Assembly (NCBI GenBank): GCA_964389375.1
Contig: CAYMDP010000027.1
Coordinates: forward strand, 1 to 38,102
DNA length: 38,102 bases
Direction: 5' to 3'
Source of the DNA: CAYMDP01 sp964389375
Lineage (GTDB): Bacteria > Bdellovibrionota > Bdellovibrionia > Bdellovibrionales > UBA1609
The first letter of the stretch is position 1, and every line of letters starts with the position of its first letter. The translations under genes and the position numbers were made by a program. Positions 17,890-25,831 of the stretch are shown one piece after another. The notes under the pieces are model-generated. The model searched no databases and had not been told where the DNA came from. It saw nothing but the letters and a program-made list of their open reading frames with translations.

Positions 17890-18636
17890 TTACCAAGCGT
17901 AACCAAGTTTAAGCCCAGTTGAATCCTGCCAGCTTATCTTTGATCGGTCCCATAAAATTTGTACTCGATTGTATTCTAAAGCCAGATGTCCTCCCACTTT
18001 GTGGGTGCTGAATCCAATCGCGTAGTACTGATGAATCCCTGAATCCTCGTAGGGTCCAAAGCTTCCATTCGGGTTGTCCACTCTGGTCGAAGCCTTATGG
18101 TTTTCATAGATATAAGAAAGGTAGGGAACAAATTCTTTGAATTTATATCCGATACTAATTCCGCCCTGACGGGATCGAATATCCGAACTTGATTTAGACT
18201 CGCCCCCAGAGATGCTTGTGGTGCTAGAGCTGGATTTTGAGGCAAGGGCTCCGTGAATGGCGGCTACGAAAGCATCGCTTTTTGCGCTGTGATTTAAAAG
18301 CTGCCAGCGTAAACCGCCGTAAGCATCCTGAATATAGAGCTCAAGACTTTTTAAAGGGCTTAAAGAAATGTCCAGCCCTAAGCGGTTCAGCATCAAAAGA
18401 TCACCCGCATCCAGATCTGCATTGATTAAAACTTCATCGCGCCTTGGCGGATTGGTCTCGACATCATTAATGATCGTAACTTTAGTAATGGAGGCCGCAA
18501 TCAGGGCCGCATGCCCAGACCATTGTTTTTCAGAGACGACTGGCGACGCAAAGTGGGCCGCCCTAAATTTTAGAGTGTGCGTGCAAGCTATTATGTTTAT
18601 CGAGAGTAAAAAAAGTGTGAAATATTGCAGCTTCAT
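17890..18636 (-). CDS. Putative outer-membrane beta-barrel protein, unknown function
   Basis: A 248-residue protein beginning with a short signal that ends IIAC, so it may be a lipoprotein (Cys18) or simply exported. The second half alternates polar and hydrophobic residues in strands such as GGISIGYKFKEFVPYLSYIY, HQYYAIGFSTHKVGGHLALEYNRV and SKISWQDSTGLKLGYAW. It ends in an aromatic residue as many outer-membrane barrels do. A Ser/Thr-rich stretch (about residues 133-153) looks like a surface loop. It follows a small lipoprotein gene by 11 bases on the same strand, so the two may be co-transcribed. No specific family was recognised. Confidence 0.65.
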   Translation of the reverse strand: MKLQYFTLFLLSINIIACTHTLKFRAAHFASPVVSEKQWSGHAALIAASITKVTIINDVETNPPRRDEVLINADLDAGDLLMLNRLGLDISLSPLKSLELYIQDAYGGLRWQLLNHSAKSDAFVAAIHGALASKSSSSTTSISGGESKSSSDIRSRQGGISIGYKFKEFVPYLSYIYENHKASTRVDNPNGSFGPYEDSGIHQYYAIGFSTHKVGGHLALEYNRVQILWDRSKISWQDSTGLKLGYAW

Positions 18637-18647
18637 AAGACTTTAAA

Positions 18648-19097
18648 CTAAGCGCCTTTGCAGCTGACCGAATCACAATGCATTTCATGGTGTTTTACTT
18701 TGCATTGATCTTTTGCAGAAACTTCAGCTTCTAATCGAGTTGATCCCCAGGCCGAGTAAGTATCAGTGAAGGCGCGAACTTCGCAGTGGAAGTTCTTCTG
18801 ACTGTCTTTAATCCCATGACCAATGTTCACATTGATTTTGGGGCTCCTGTCGGTTTTTGAGGCCAGCCCTTCGGTGTAACCTTTTTTGTAAGCTTCAAGG
18901 GCAATAGCGGAAGAAGTTGGGTCACAAAGCCTGGCAAAAGAGAGATCCATGGGTTGATCTCCCCTGGCTGCATTCATTCCCTGTTGGTATCCCCCATGCT
19001 CGTTGCAGACCTGCTGCCGGTGGGCTTCCTCGAGTGAAGCACAAGAGGCCAGAGACAATAAAAACAGGACCGCAATAAGTGAAGCAATAGAGTTCAT
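18648..19097 (-). CDS. Small lipoprotein, DUF2799-like
   Basis: A 149-residue protein with a clear lipoprotein signal: a hydrophobic stretch, then LASC with Cys19 as the lipidation site. The mature part has repeated Gly/Tyr patterns (GGYQQGMNAARGD and AYKKGYTEGLASK) that resemble the DUF2799 lipoproteins seen beside cell-envelope genes. It has about seven Cys in the mature part, five of them after residue 100. It lies 11 bases upstream of the barrel-like gene, consistent with an envelope-linked pair. Function unknown. Confidence 0.6.
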   Translation of the reverse strand: MNSIASLIAVLFLLSLASCASLEEAHRQQVCNEHGGYQQGMNAARGDQPMDLSFARLCDPTSSAIALEAYKKGYTEGLASKTDRSPKINVNIGHGIKDSQKNFHCEVRAFTDTYSAWGSTRLEAEVSAKDQCKVKHHEMHCDSVSCKGA

Positions 19098-19119
19098 AAA
19101 ATCTAGTCTCCTAAAAAAA

Positions 19120-20004
19120 TTATTCGAGTAAAAATTTTGCGAGAGAGGGAATATCCATCGTGCAGTGTCCGCCCCACATGGGCCGCCATTCTATGTCGAA
19201 GCCTCTTTTTTTAAGTCTTTCAGCAAAAAGTTCGTTTCCTTCATAAAGGGCATAGACATCATAAAATCCGGCAGAAGAGTAAAATTTTGGAGATTTTGCC
19301 GACTTTCTGCGTTTAGCAAGTTGCAGTGGATCGGCCTTCTTCCAATCCTCTTCTGTGGGATAAAATGCAGTGGCGAGTTCCACCAAGCGATCCACATGTC
19401 GAAGGACCGACTCTGGATCATGGTCTTTGTAGTATTGCCAAGCAGAAGATTTTTTCACATGAGAGTAAAGGTCTTCTTTATTTAAGAAGGGAGAAACCTC
19501 GGTCATGGGGGCGCAAAGGATTCCAACTTTGTCGAATAGATCTGTCTTAAAGGCCAATTGAACTGAGTTAAATCCACCCATGGATTCACCAAAGACGACT
19601 CGACGCTTAATGTTTCCGATCTTGGATTCGATCATCGGCATAATGGTTTGAGTAAAGAGTTCTAGCAATCCACTTTGGGGACTCGTATTTTTTTCAGCTA
19701 AAAGCCAAATCGGACCAAAAGAAACCGAGACGACCGTAGGCACCTGAAAACCATGCTGTTTCCACTCTTTGCGAATTTGAGAGGTATAGTACCACTCTTC
19801 ACCCCAAGTCAGTTCGCTGTTTCCAGCTCCATGAAGGTGATAAAGAATATCTCCAGAGCCATTGGAGTTTGGAATATGAACACAATAACCTCCCGGAAGT
19901 GGAGCAGGGAACTTATCACATTTTGTGGTGAAATCTGTGGCACTCGATAGAAGGGGTGTGCCCAGTATCAAAGAGAAGAGAAAAAATTTTTTTATAAATT
20001 TCAT
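19120..20004 (-). CDS. Exported alpha/beta-hydrolase esterase
   Basis: A 294-residue protein with a signal peptide (MKFIKKFFLFSLILGTPLLSSA) and an esterase fold. The nucleophile is Ser141 in the elbow GESMGG, the likely acid is Asp249 in GFYDVY and the catalytic His is His280 in GGHCT near the C-terminus. An oxyanion-type segment, YHLHGAGNSE, lies near residue 60. It resembles feruloyl/D-type esterases that act on ester-linked sugars or lipids in the periplasm or outside; the substrate is not evident. Several Cys (about residues 29, 41, 168 and 281) could form disulfides. It is on the same strand as its neighbours but 22 bases upstream of the lipoprotein gene, so joint transcription is possible. 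Confidence 0.8.
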   Translation of the reverse strand: MKFIKKFFLFSLILGTPLLSSATDFTTKCDKFPAPLPGGYCVHIPNSNGSGDILYHLHGAGNSELTWGEEWYYTSQIRKEWKQHGFQVPTVVSVSFGPIWLLAEKNTSPQSGLLELFTQTIMPMIESKIGNIKRRVVFGESMGGFNSVQLAFKTDLFDKVGILCAPMTEVSPFLNKEDLYSHVKKSSAWQYYKDHDPESVLRHVDRLVELATAFYPTEEDWKKADPLQLAKRRKSAKSPKFYSSAGFYDVYALYEGNELFAERLKKRGFDIEWRPMWGGHCTMDIPSLAKFLLE

Positions 20005-20119
20005 GTTGGTCCTCGCTGGGATGATTGCTTAAACAGTAAGAAATCCTATACCGAATCGAGACGAACACAAATAAAAAGAGAGGGCCCTGTTGACCAGCCA
20101 TTTTAATTGGTGAGGTGTT

Positions 20120-20485
20120 TTAGCTTGTGGCTTTGAAGCGAATTAGGTTAGAGCAATTCAGGCAGCGCGTGTCTTGTGGGAAGGCCCCGCTCTGAGGGGT
20201 GAATTTGTTGGAGTTCGCGCAGGAGGGGCAAATGAATTCCCCGTCGAGGATTTCGCTTGTCGTCATAGCTCCTAAAATTCCTAAAATCAGGCCTATAAGC
20301 AAAAATAGTGGAACAAGGACAAAGTGAAGTACGGGGACAAGGACGGAGAGCAGGGCTAAGCCCCAGAGGCTTGCAAGATACTTAAAGCCTTTCGCAACGC
20401 GACGAGATTTGGGGAGGGCTTGTACTGTGACAAAGCCCTCGGAGGATTGATTCGCGAAATGACAGCGAAGTGTTTTTTGTTCCAA
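20120..20485 (-). CDS. Membrane protein with C-terminal zinc ribbon
   Basis: A 121-residue protein. A basic N-terminal part is followed by one long or two short hydrophobic segments at about residues 40-73. The C-terminal tail carries two CxxC knuckles (Cys86/Cys89 and Cys108/Cys111) that should bind one zinc. The frame begins at TTG 20485; no ATG lies near the 5' end. The ribosome site is weak (AGG 11 bases away). It lies 15 bases after the exported-protein gene on the same strand, so they are probably co-transcribed. The orientation is likely with the zinc ribbon in the cytosol. No family name is recognised. Confidence 0.6.
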   Translation of the reverse strand: MEQKTLRCHFANQSSEGFVTVQALPKSRRVAKGFKYLASLWGLALLSVLVPVLHFVLVPLFLLIGLILGILGAMTTSEILDGEFICPSCANSNKFTPQSGAFPQDTRCLNCSNLIRFKATS

Positions 20486-20500
20486 TTCAGAAACGCCTGT

Positions 20501-21046
20501 CTACTTGCTAAACTCCATTTTACATTCATGATTCGAATGATAATCCATCGCAATTTGAAGCATTTCATTATTGATCATGACATAAAGTTGGATCTGAGTT
20601 TTAGGAAAACTCATCCCCATGTAATGAGTCGTTTGCTTGGATGAATTCAGACTTTGTACAGAAATTTTGTCTCCGTTTACGCCCGAAAATTCTGAGCCAT
20701 TTGAGCAGCGGAAGGTTTGATCTTCATAAACTGTGCAGTTTTTTAGATCAAAGCTAAATTCAGCAAGATCACCAACGTTTTTTAAAACTTCAGCGCGCTG
20801 CTTTAATAGTTCAACATCTGCGATCGTTAAAAGACCAGAGTGAATGGGCATATAGTTGACGCCGTTTGAGTTAATCAACTGGACTTTGAGGCGTCCTTCG
20901 ACAGTTTCACCGATAAAGGAAGTGGTCGGAAATTCGGTCACACACAATAGATCCATATTTTTTGGGACGATTTCAGTGGCAGAGGCCATAGAGTGGGCCA
21001 CAAGTCCTAGGCAAAAAAAATGAACTGCACGTAAAAAATTCTTCAT
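20501..21046 (-). CDS. Exported protein, unknown function
   Basis: A 181-residue protein with a signal peptide cut near ASA at about residue 23. The mature part has four Cys (LLCVTEF, KNCTVYED, RCSNG and HECKM), which may form two disulfides, and alternating beta-like segments such as TVEGRLKVQLINSNG and QIQLYVMINNEMLQIAMDY. An upstream AGGAGG (in the bases just after 21046) is a good ribosome site. The small zinc-ribbon membrane protein follows 15 bases downstream. No domain was recognised. Confidence 0.65.
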   Translation of the reverse strand: MKNFLRAVHFFCLGLVAHSMASATEIVPKNMDLLCVTEFPTTSFIGETVEGRLKVQLINSNGVNYMPIHSGLLTIADVELLKQRAEVLKNVGDLAEFSFDLKNCTVYEDQTFRCSNGSEFSGVNGDKISVQSLNSSKQTTHYMGMSFPKTQIQLYVMINNEMLQIAMDYHSNHECKMEFSK

Positions 21047-21241
21047 AAAGACCTCCTGTTTGATTCAGGTTCAAGCTCGCTTATTGAAAGAACTTCTGTC
21101 ATCTGAAAAAGCGGACTTTGAAATAGGGACAGGGGAGAGGAAGGGGAAAGCCTACAATGACTGCTGGTATCAGCGATTCATACGCTTCCAATTCCAGTAT
21201 TCTGCGCCAGTATCTATTACAAATAGGGGTGGGGCCCTTGA

Positions 21242-22306
21242 CTAGCTCTTGTAGAGATCCAGCTTAAAGTATTCTTGTTTGAGCTCGGACAAAATAGATT
21301 TTGCAATCGCAGCGGTAGGAATTGCGATCAGCATGCCCGTTAGGCCGGCGACATTGCCTCCGACAATTAATGAGAGAACCGCCGCGAGGGGGCTTAAGCC
21401 GACCTTATCTCCGACGAGTTTAGGAGTAATGACAGTTCCTTCGAGGCTTTGAATCAACACAAAAACTGCTAGAATCCACAAGAGGATTCCGCTTCCATCG
21501 TGATTGGCGATTCCTGCCAGCATGGCGGTGGCAAGTCCAATTGTAAACCCAGCATAGGGGATCACGTTCAATAAGCCAGAAACCAAACCGATCAGTATTC
21601 CAAATCTGAGGCCAATAGCCGACAGTCCAATTGCATACATACAACCAAGGACAAGAGCAACCAACAGTTGTCCGCGAATGTAGCCGCTGAGGACTCGGTC
21701 GCTGAGTTCGAGGTAGCGGCGCAGTTTTGGCCGAATAGATTGAGGAACTAAGGATTTGGATTGTTGTGACAGCTTTTCATAGTCATTGACCAAATAAAAG
21801 AAGAATAGCGGAATCAGAAAAAAACTTAAGATCGAAATAAGCCATCTGGTGACACCAGAAAATGCAGAAAAGACTCCCTTAGAGACTCCCTTCACCAGGC
21901 CCCCTGAAAACTCCGAGCTATTTTCTACGACGTAGGCTTTAATTTCTTCCCGGCTTAGGTCAATCTGGTAGCCAAACTTTGCGCCGAGTCCTTCAACTCG
22001 CTCGAGGACTCTGGGGACGGAGTCTGGGAGTTCTTTTATAAAGGCATTCGCATCAGAAAGAAGTCTGGGTACAATCAATACAAGTGCGATAGCTAAAACT
22101 AGAGTTATCAAAGTCACAATTCCAATGACGGTGTATTTGCGATTGGCACCTTTGTTCTCGAGCTTCTTGATCAGCGGAAAGACCAGATATGCCAGACCAA
22201 ATGAAATCATTAAAGGAAATCGAGCATCGCCTAGTCCCCACACCAAAAAGGCCAAAAATAAAACTGGGACCGAAACCACTAGAAATGTTTTTAAGGCGGG
22301 ATTCAT
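21242..22306 (-). CDS. AI-2E family transporter (PerM/YdiK-like permease)
   Basis: About 354 residues with the eight-helix pattern of the AI-2 exporter (AI-2E) family: hydrophobic segments near both termini, a cytosolic/periplasmic linker (IKELPDSVPRVLERVEGL) and the conserved region YIRGQLLVALVLG followed by GLLNVIPYAGFTIG and ITPKLVGDKVGLSPLAAVLSLIVGG. The longer frame starts at 22435, but ATG 22306 has AGAGGA just upstream and begins directly with a membrane segment, so it is preferred. Members have been linked to autoinducer-2 or Na+/H+ transport; most, like this one, have no proven substrate. Confidence 0.88.
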   Translation of the reverse strand: MNPALKTFLVVSVPVLFLAFLVWGLGDARFPLMISFGLAYLVFPLIKKLENKGANRKYTVIGIVTLITLVLAIALVLIVPRLLSDANAFIKELPDSVPRVLERVEGLGAKFGYQIDLSREEIKAYVVENSSEFSGGLVKGVSKGVFSAFSGVTRWLISILSFFLIPLFFFYLVNDYEKLSQQSKSLVPQSIRPKLRRYLELSDRVLSGYIRGQLLVALVLGCMYAIGLSAIGLRFGILIGLVSGLLNVIPYAGFTIGLATAMLAGIANHDGSGILLWILAVFVLIQSLEGTVITPKLVGDKVGLSPLAAVLSLIVGGNVAGLTGMLIAIPTAAIAKSILSELKQEYFKLDLYKS

Positions 22307-22463
22307 TGGTTTTCCTCTTGCAAGATAACTTCCAGATTTAAAAGACGCGATGTAGACTATACTAATGCGAGGAATTGAAAGTCCATCGACCTTTTGTAGA
22401 CTGCCAGACGCGGCAAATTTGGGTTCAATGTCCAAAATGCGGACGTCAATCGGGGTATCGGTC

Positions 22464-22835
22464 TTAATGTTTAGGGTTCATTAGTTTTAAAACATTTCCG
22501 TCGAGGTCTTCGAAGACCAACATATGGCCCCACTCCTGATCGGCTTCACCAAGAATTTTACCTCCAGCTTGTTCGATGCGGACTCGATCTTCAGCAATAT
22601 TGTCTGATTGAAGAGTTAAAGTTCCGCCATTGGTTTGCCCGTGGGAATTTCTTGGAGTCAGCGGGATGGAATCTCCTTCTGTCCAATGCAGGCCGAGGCT
22701 AAGATTCGCAAGCGTCATTGTGGTCCAAAATTCATGTCCGTAAGTTTTCGTCATTCCAAGTGCCTCGGAGTAAAACTGAACCGCACGATTCATGTCGGTG
22801 ACATTGTAATAAAAATCCTTATAGCCTTTAATCAT
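22464..22835 (-). CDS. VOC (glyoxalase/bleomycin resistance) superfamily protein
   Basis: A 123-residue protein made of two beta-alpha-beta-beta-beta units. DFYYNVTDMNRAVQFYSEALGM opens the first unit and GHMLVFEDLDGNVLKLMNP closes the second. Candidate metal ligands include His in LGLHWTEG and the Glu/Asp region near the end. VOC proteins are small cytosolic metal enzymes or binding proteins (lactoylglutathione lyase, dioxygenase or antibiotic-binding types). The sequence does not choose between these. It is a single gene with an AT-rich gap on each side. Confidence 0.85.
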   Translation of the reverse strand: MIKGYKDFYYNVTDMNRAVQFYSEALGMTKTYGHEFWTTMTLANLSLGLHWTEGDSIPLTPRNSHGQTNGGTLTLQSDNIAEDRVRIEQAGGKILGEADQEWGHMLVFEDLDGNVLKLMNPKH

Positions 22836-22909
22836 AAACCCTCCAGATCGAATATGGACTGGGACTTACCTTGGCAGCTGGAGGAAATGAAGGAAAAAGT
22901 TAATCCCAG

Positions 22910-24013
22910 TTAAGTCTTTTTGTTTTTAATAAACGGATGAATTAGCTGTCCCCAGTAAGTTGGCGAGATCTCTTCATGGCTTAAGCCGTATTCTGCCGGC
23001 CAATCTTTTCCCGGCGGCAGGTAATAGCTTCCAAAAAGGCGATCCAACAGGGGCAGATGAATTGCAAAATTTTTATCCAAGGCCCTCGGGTCTGAAGCAT
23101 GATGCCAATGATGAAATCTTGGCGAGGCAAAAAAACTTTCAAGCCAACTAAGATCTGGATGAAACCGGACGTGTAAAAAAGTAGCCCAAAATGCGACAAA
23201 GACGAGGTAGGCCTCAAGAGCCCCTTGGGAAAAGCCTATTAGATAAAGCGGAAAAAGAGTCAGGCCTCGAGTTAGCACAATGTCAAAAAGGTGCAGCCTT
23301 GATCCTGCAAGCCAGTCCAGCTGTTCGGAGGAGTGATGGATTGAATGAAACCTCCACATCCAGGGCACTTTATGAAACATTCTATGAATTCCGTATTGGC
23401 TTAGGTCCGCAATCAAAATAATTTCTACAAACTGAAGCCATTTCGGCTGGGATTGAATCCAAACTTGTAGACTTTCGAATGCAAAAAGCGGAGCCAAGCG
23501 CAACGAGGGCCACAGAATCATAAAGGACAAAATCTGAATCAAGAGATGGCTAAATAGAAAGTGTAAAAAATCGGGTTTCCAATGTTTTCGAAACACTTTG
23601 AAGGGAGGGTCGGAAAAGTATCTTTCTAAGGGAATAAACAAGAGCCCTACGATGATCAGGTCCAGGATAAACCAGTCTAAACCAAAAAAATTCTTTTGTT
23701 GAACTTGTTCGGGAGTCTCGATCCAGGCGCCACCTAAAAGGACACTTGAGGACACTAAAGTCAGAGCCAACATCGCGCTGCGTTTCTGCTGAGAACTGAC
23801 GAAACAATAGGTCGCAAGGCCCAATGAAAGGACAATAAAAAACAGAAGAACCCAGCGTAAAATATCGACCGGATAAACCGCCCGCAGCTCTGGCGTGGTC
23901 AGGTACTGCGGGAAATGAAAACAAAACACCGCGCCCAAGCACAAGGCCGAAAGGATTAATGTCAGCGTATTTAAAGCTCGATCTTTTGAGTCTGTCCTTC
24001 TATTTGAATTCAC
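22910..24013 (-). CDS. Fatty acid hydroxylase / sterol desaturase superfamily membrane protein
   Basis: A 367-residue protein with about six membrane segments in the first two thirds. The di-iron His boxes are HRMFH (210-214), HSIHH (223-227) and the C-terminal FHHWHHASDP. Enzymes of this group use O2 and a di-iron centre to hydroxylate or desaturate lipids in the membrane. The N-terminal 160 residues (several extra helices) are longer than in minimal members. The frame starts at GTG 24013 without a strong ribosome site, so the exact start is uncertain. Likely substrates are fatty acyl chains or sphingoid/carotenoid lipids; none is evident. Confidence 0.85.
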   Translation of the reverse strand: MNSNRRTDSKDRALNTLTLILSALCLGAVFCFHFPQYLTTPELRAVYPVDILRWVLLFFIVLSLGLATYCFVSSQQKRSAMLALTLVSSSVLLGGAWIETPEQVQQKNFFGLDWFILDLIIVGLLFIPLERYFSDPPFKVFRKHWKPDFLHFLFSHLLIQILSFMILWPSLRLAPLFAFESLQVWIQSQPKWLQFVEIILIADLSQYGIHRMFHKVPWMWRFHSIHHSSEQLDWLAGSRLHLFDIVLTRGLTLFPLYLIGFSQGALEAYLVFVAFWATFLHVRFHPDLSWLESFFASPRFHHWHHASDPRALDKNFAIHLPLLDRLFGSYYLPPGKDWPAEYGLSHEEISPTYWGQLIHPFIKNKKT

Positions 24014-24185
24014 ATCTTAGAGGCTAGCACCCGATGAATCCAGGCTCCAGTGGCAAAATGCAGAGGTCTAGAGTGTCTAGCTTTTAGGTCCCATTATGCT
24101 AGATGCGGCATGGCTCAATTAAGCATTCCATTTTAGGATGGGCCTGGGTAGGCTGCGCCAAAACCAATTCTAAGGAGGATCGGCC

Positions 24186-24554
24186 ATGTTAAATAAATCT
24201 CTCGCAATTTTACTTCTGACTGTTTTAAGTCCCTTCGCATCTGCTGAAGATCAAACAGTACCAATTTCACCCGCTTGTTTGGAGAAGGTCGCTAAATTAG
24301 CGGATGCTTTTGCGACAGCGAATCAAATGTATTTTGGAAAAGAAACAAGCGTAAAGATTGGTTCGGTTACAGTGAATCCATCGGCGACAACAATTGGAGA
24401 GTCTGGCTTCGCGCGTGGTACGGGCAGCTACCAGATGAGCGTCGAATTTGGAGGTGAAGAGCCAATAGTTGAGACTGTAGAATTTAACTTTGGTTACGCG
24501 ATGGAGCCTCATTGTGCCGTGATGACGATTCAGGCGACAGGCTGGCGCGGGTAG
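24186..24554 (+). CDS. Small exported protein, unknown function
   Basis: A 122-residue protein with a standard signal peptide (cut near ASA, about residue 20) and a strong ribosome site, AAGGAGG, upstream of ATG 24186. The mature part has two Cys (SPACLEK and EPHCAVM) that could form one disulfide, and Gly/Val-rich beta-like stretches. It ends 49 bases before a strong terminator, so it is monocistronic. No family was recognised. Confidence 0.65.
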   Translation: MLNKSLAILLLTVLSPFASAEDQTVPISPACLEKVAKLADAFATANQMYFGKETSVKIGSVTVNPSATTIGESGFARGTGSYQMSVEFGGEEPIVETVEFNFGYAMEPHCAVMTIQATGWRG

Positions 24555-24603
24555 TTTACGAAACCTTAAGGCAGGAACTTGTTTGAATCTGGAAGATCGA
24601 AAT

Positions 24604-24636
24604 AGCCCGAGCCCTAACGTGCTCGGGCTTTCTTTT
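24604..24636 (+). terminator. Rho-independent terminator
   Basis: AGCCCGAGC (24604-24612) pairs perfectly with GCTCGGGCT (24621-24629) across an eight-base loop, followed by a T-rich run. It ends transcription of the small exported protein gene. Confidence 0.9.
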
Positions 24637-24775
24637 TCAGGGACCTTGAAAATGGGTGACCTAGATAGACATCGATTTTTTACAATTGAGGGTTTCCGTT
24701 CGCAGTTCAGATTTGCGAAATGGTATTAACCTGAGCAAAACGAGTTTAAATTGGTTTTTTAAAAAGGGAGAAAGA

Positions 24776-25105
24776 ATGAGTTTATTCAAAGGTATTTTAA
24801 TCGGAGCAGTAATCGTTTTCGGGACAAGCGCTTTCGCGGATGCAAAAGAACTAAACGGTAAGAATGCAGAAATGGTTTTTAATAATCCCGTAGTTAAAGC
24901 ATTACAAGAGCAAACGCGTTCTGAAGCGGGCGGAGAGATGACTTGCACCGCTAAGGAGTTGTCATATTCAGGTGATTCGGACATGGGTTCGATTTCGGTA
25001 GAATTTATTTGTCATGGAACCGGATCTGTATTGACCACAATTGAAGGCGATATCTTTAGCGGGGAGTTTTATATTACTTCCGTAAAAGTCATTCGCGCGG
25101 GCTAG
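24776..25105 (+). CDS. Small exported protein, unknown function
   Basis: A 109-residue protein starting at ATG 24776, five bases after AAGGGAG. A longer frame from 24686 lacks a ribosome site and would bury the signal peptide (MSLFKGILIGAVIVFGTSAFADA). The mature part contains two Cys (MTCTAKE and FICHGTG), probably a disulfide, and acidic beta-like segments. It resembles its upstream neighbour in size and style but shows no clear sequence identity to it. Function unknown. Confidence 0.65.
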   Translation: MSLFKGILIGAVIVFGTSAFADAKELNGKNAEMVFNNPVVKALQEQTRSEAGGEMTCTAKELSYSGDSDMGSISVEFICHGTGSVLTTIEGDIFSGEFYITSVKVIRAG

Positions 25106-25196
25106 TCCTAAATTTTTTGAGCAGGGCGGGAATTCGGGTCCTGCCGCGTCGCCTCAAAACATTGAAACCTCACATAAAAAATCCCAAAGGGAGGTA

Positions 25197-25235
25197 TCAA
25201 CTAAGTTATTAGTTGATATCTACTAAGCTCTTAGT
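25197..25235 (+). promoter_or_regulatory. Tandem operators for the BlaI-type repressor
   Basis: Two sites share the pattern ACTAAG-n3-TTAGT. The first is inside a perfect 20-bp inverted repeat, TCAACTAAGTTATTAGTTGA (25197-25216). The second, ACTAAGCTCTTAGT, is at 25222-25235. The cores (25200 and 25222) are 22 bases apart, about two helical turns, on one face of the DNA. They lie 25 bases before the repressor start codon, where BlaI/MecI proteins normally bind and block transcription. Confidence 0.75.
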
Positions 25236-25259
25236 TAGTCTTTTGCTTGTGGGGGATTT

Positions 25260-25661
25260 ATGAAGAAGGCGAAAGCTAAAGAAACTGAAGGCAAGTTATT
25301 GACCGAGACCGAATTGGAATTAATGTCCATTCTGTGGAGACTCGGCGAGGGTTCGGTGGCAGAGGTCATTGAGCAGCTTCCGAGAGAGCGCAATCTTGCT
25401 TACACTTCGGTCTCGACAATAATGCGAATATTAGAGCAGAAAAAGATTCTAAAGACTCGCAAAGAGGGGAGGGGGCATATCTATACCCCTCTTCTTAAAA
25501 AAAATGATTTTGAAGCTAAGACGGTAAGGCATGTCGTCGAGCGCGTATTTGATGGAACACCTGTGGCATTGGTTCGCCAACTTCTTGATTCTGTAAATTT
25601 AGACGAAAAGGATCTGAAGGAATTAAAGGACCTAATCAATCGCGCTGGTGGTCCCAAGTGA
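25260..25661 (+). CDS. BlaI/MecI/CopY-family transcriptional repressor
   Basis: A 133-residue winged-helix repressor. Its N-terminal region (LTETELELMSILWRLGEGSVAEVIEQL, then YTSVSTIMRILEQKKILKTRKEGRGHIY) is the standard BlaI/MecI recognition fold; the C-terminal third is the dimerisation helix set. These proteins hold operons off until a membrane metallopeptidase cleaves or displaces them. The stop codon overlaps the GTG start of the M56 gene (GTGA, 25658-25661), giving the classic repressor-sensor pair. Paired operators lie upstream. The cleavage site cannot be located from sequence alone. Confidence 0.92.
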   Translation: MKKAKAKETEGKLLTETELELMSILWRLGEGSVAEVIEQLPRERNLAYTSVSTIMRILEQKKILKTRKEGRGHIYTPLLKKNDFEAKTVRHVVERVFDGTPVALVRQLLDSVNLDEKDLKELKDLINRAGGPK

Positions 25662-25762
25662 GTTTGGCCCAATCGCTTTCTACTTACCTGACTTTAAATC
25701 TTTTGGTTTTAACTGGATTTCTTGGCCTAGGGCTTTTTACATTTTTCCTTAGGCTTACCTAG
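25658..25762 (+). pseudogene. N-terminal piece of the M56 sensor gene, ending at an in-frame TAG
   Basis: From the GTG that overlaps the repressor stop codon, the frame reads MSLAQSLSTYLTLNLLVLTG and on into the rest of a first membrane helix, then meets TAG at 25760-25762. The same frame continues after the TAG without any shift (ANLGARRELRLHTSLI), through a second membrane helix and into the 478-residue downstream frame. A single C-to-T change from CAG would explain it. Either the gene is broken in this strain, the base is an assembly error, or the stop is read through. Confidence 0.8.
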
Positions 25763-25831
25763 GCAAATTTAGGAGCGCGAAGGGAGCTTAGACTTCATAC
25801 CTCACTTATTTTAATCATTCTAATTTTAGCA

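Noticed and set aside
25108..25150. GC-rich inverted repeat after the small exported protein gene
   Set aside because: The stem is imperfect and has no T run after it, so I do not call a terminator.
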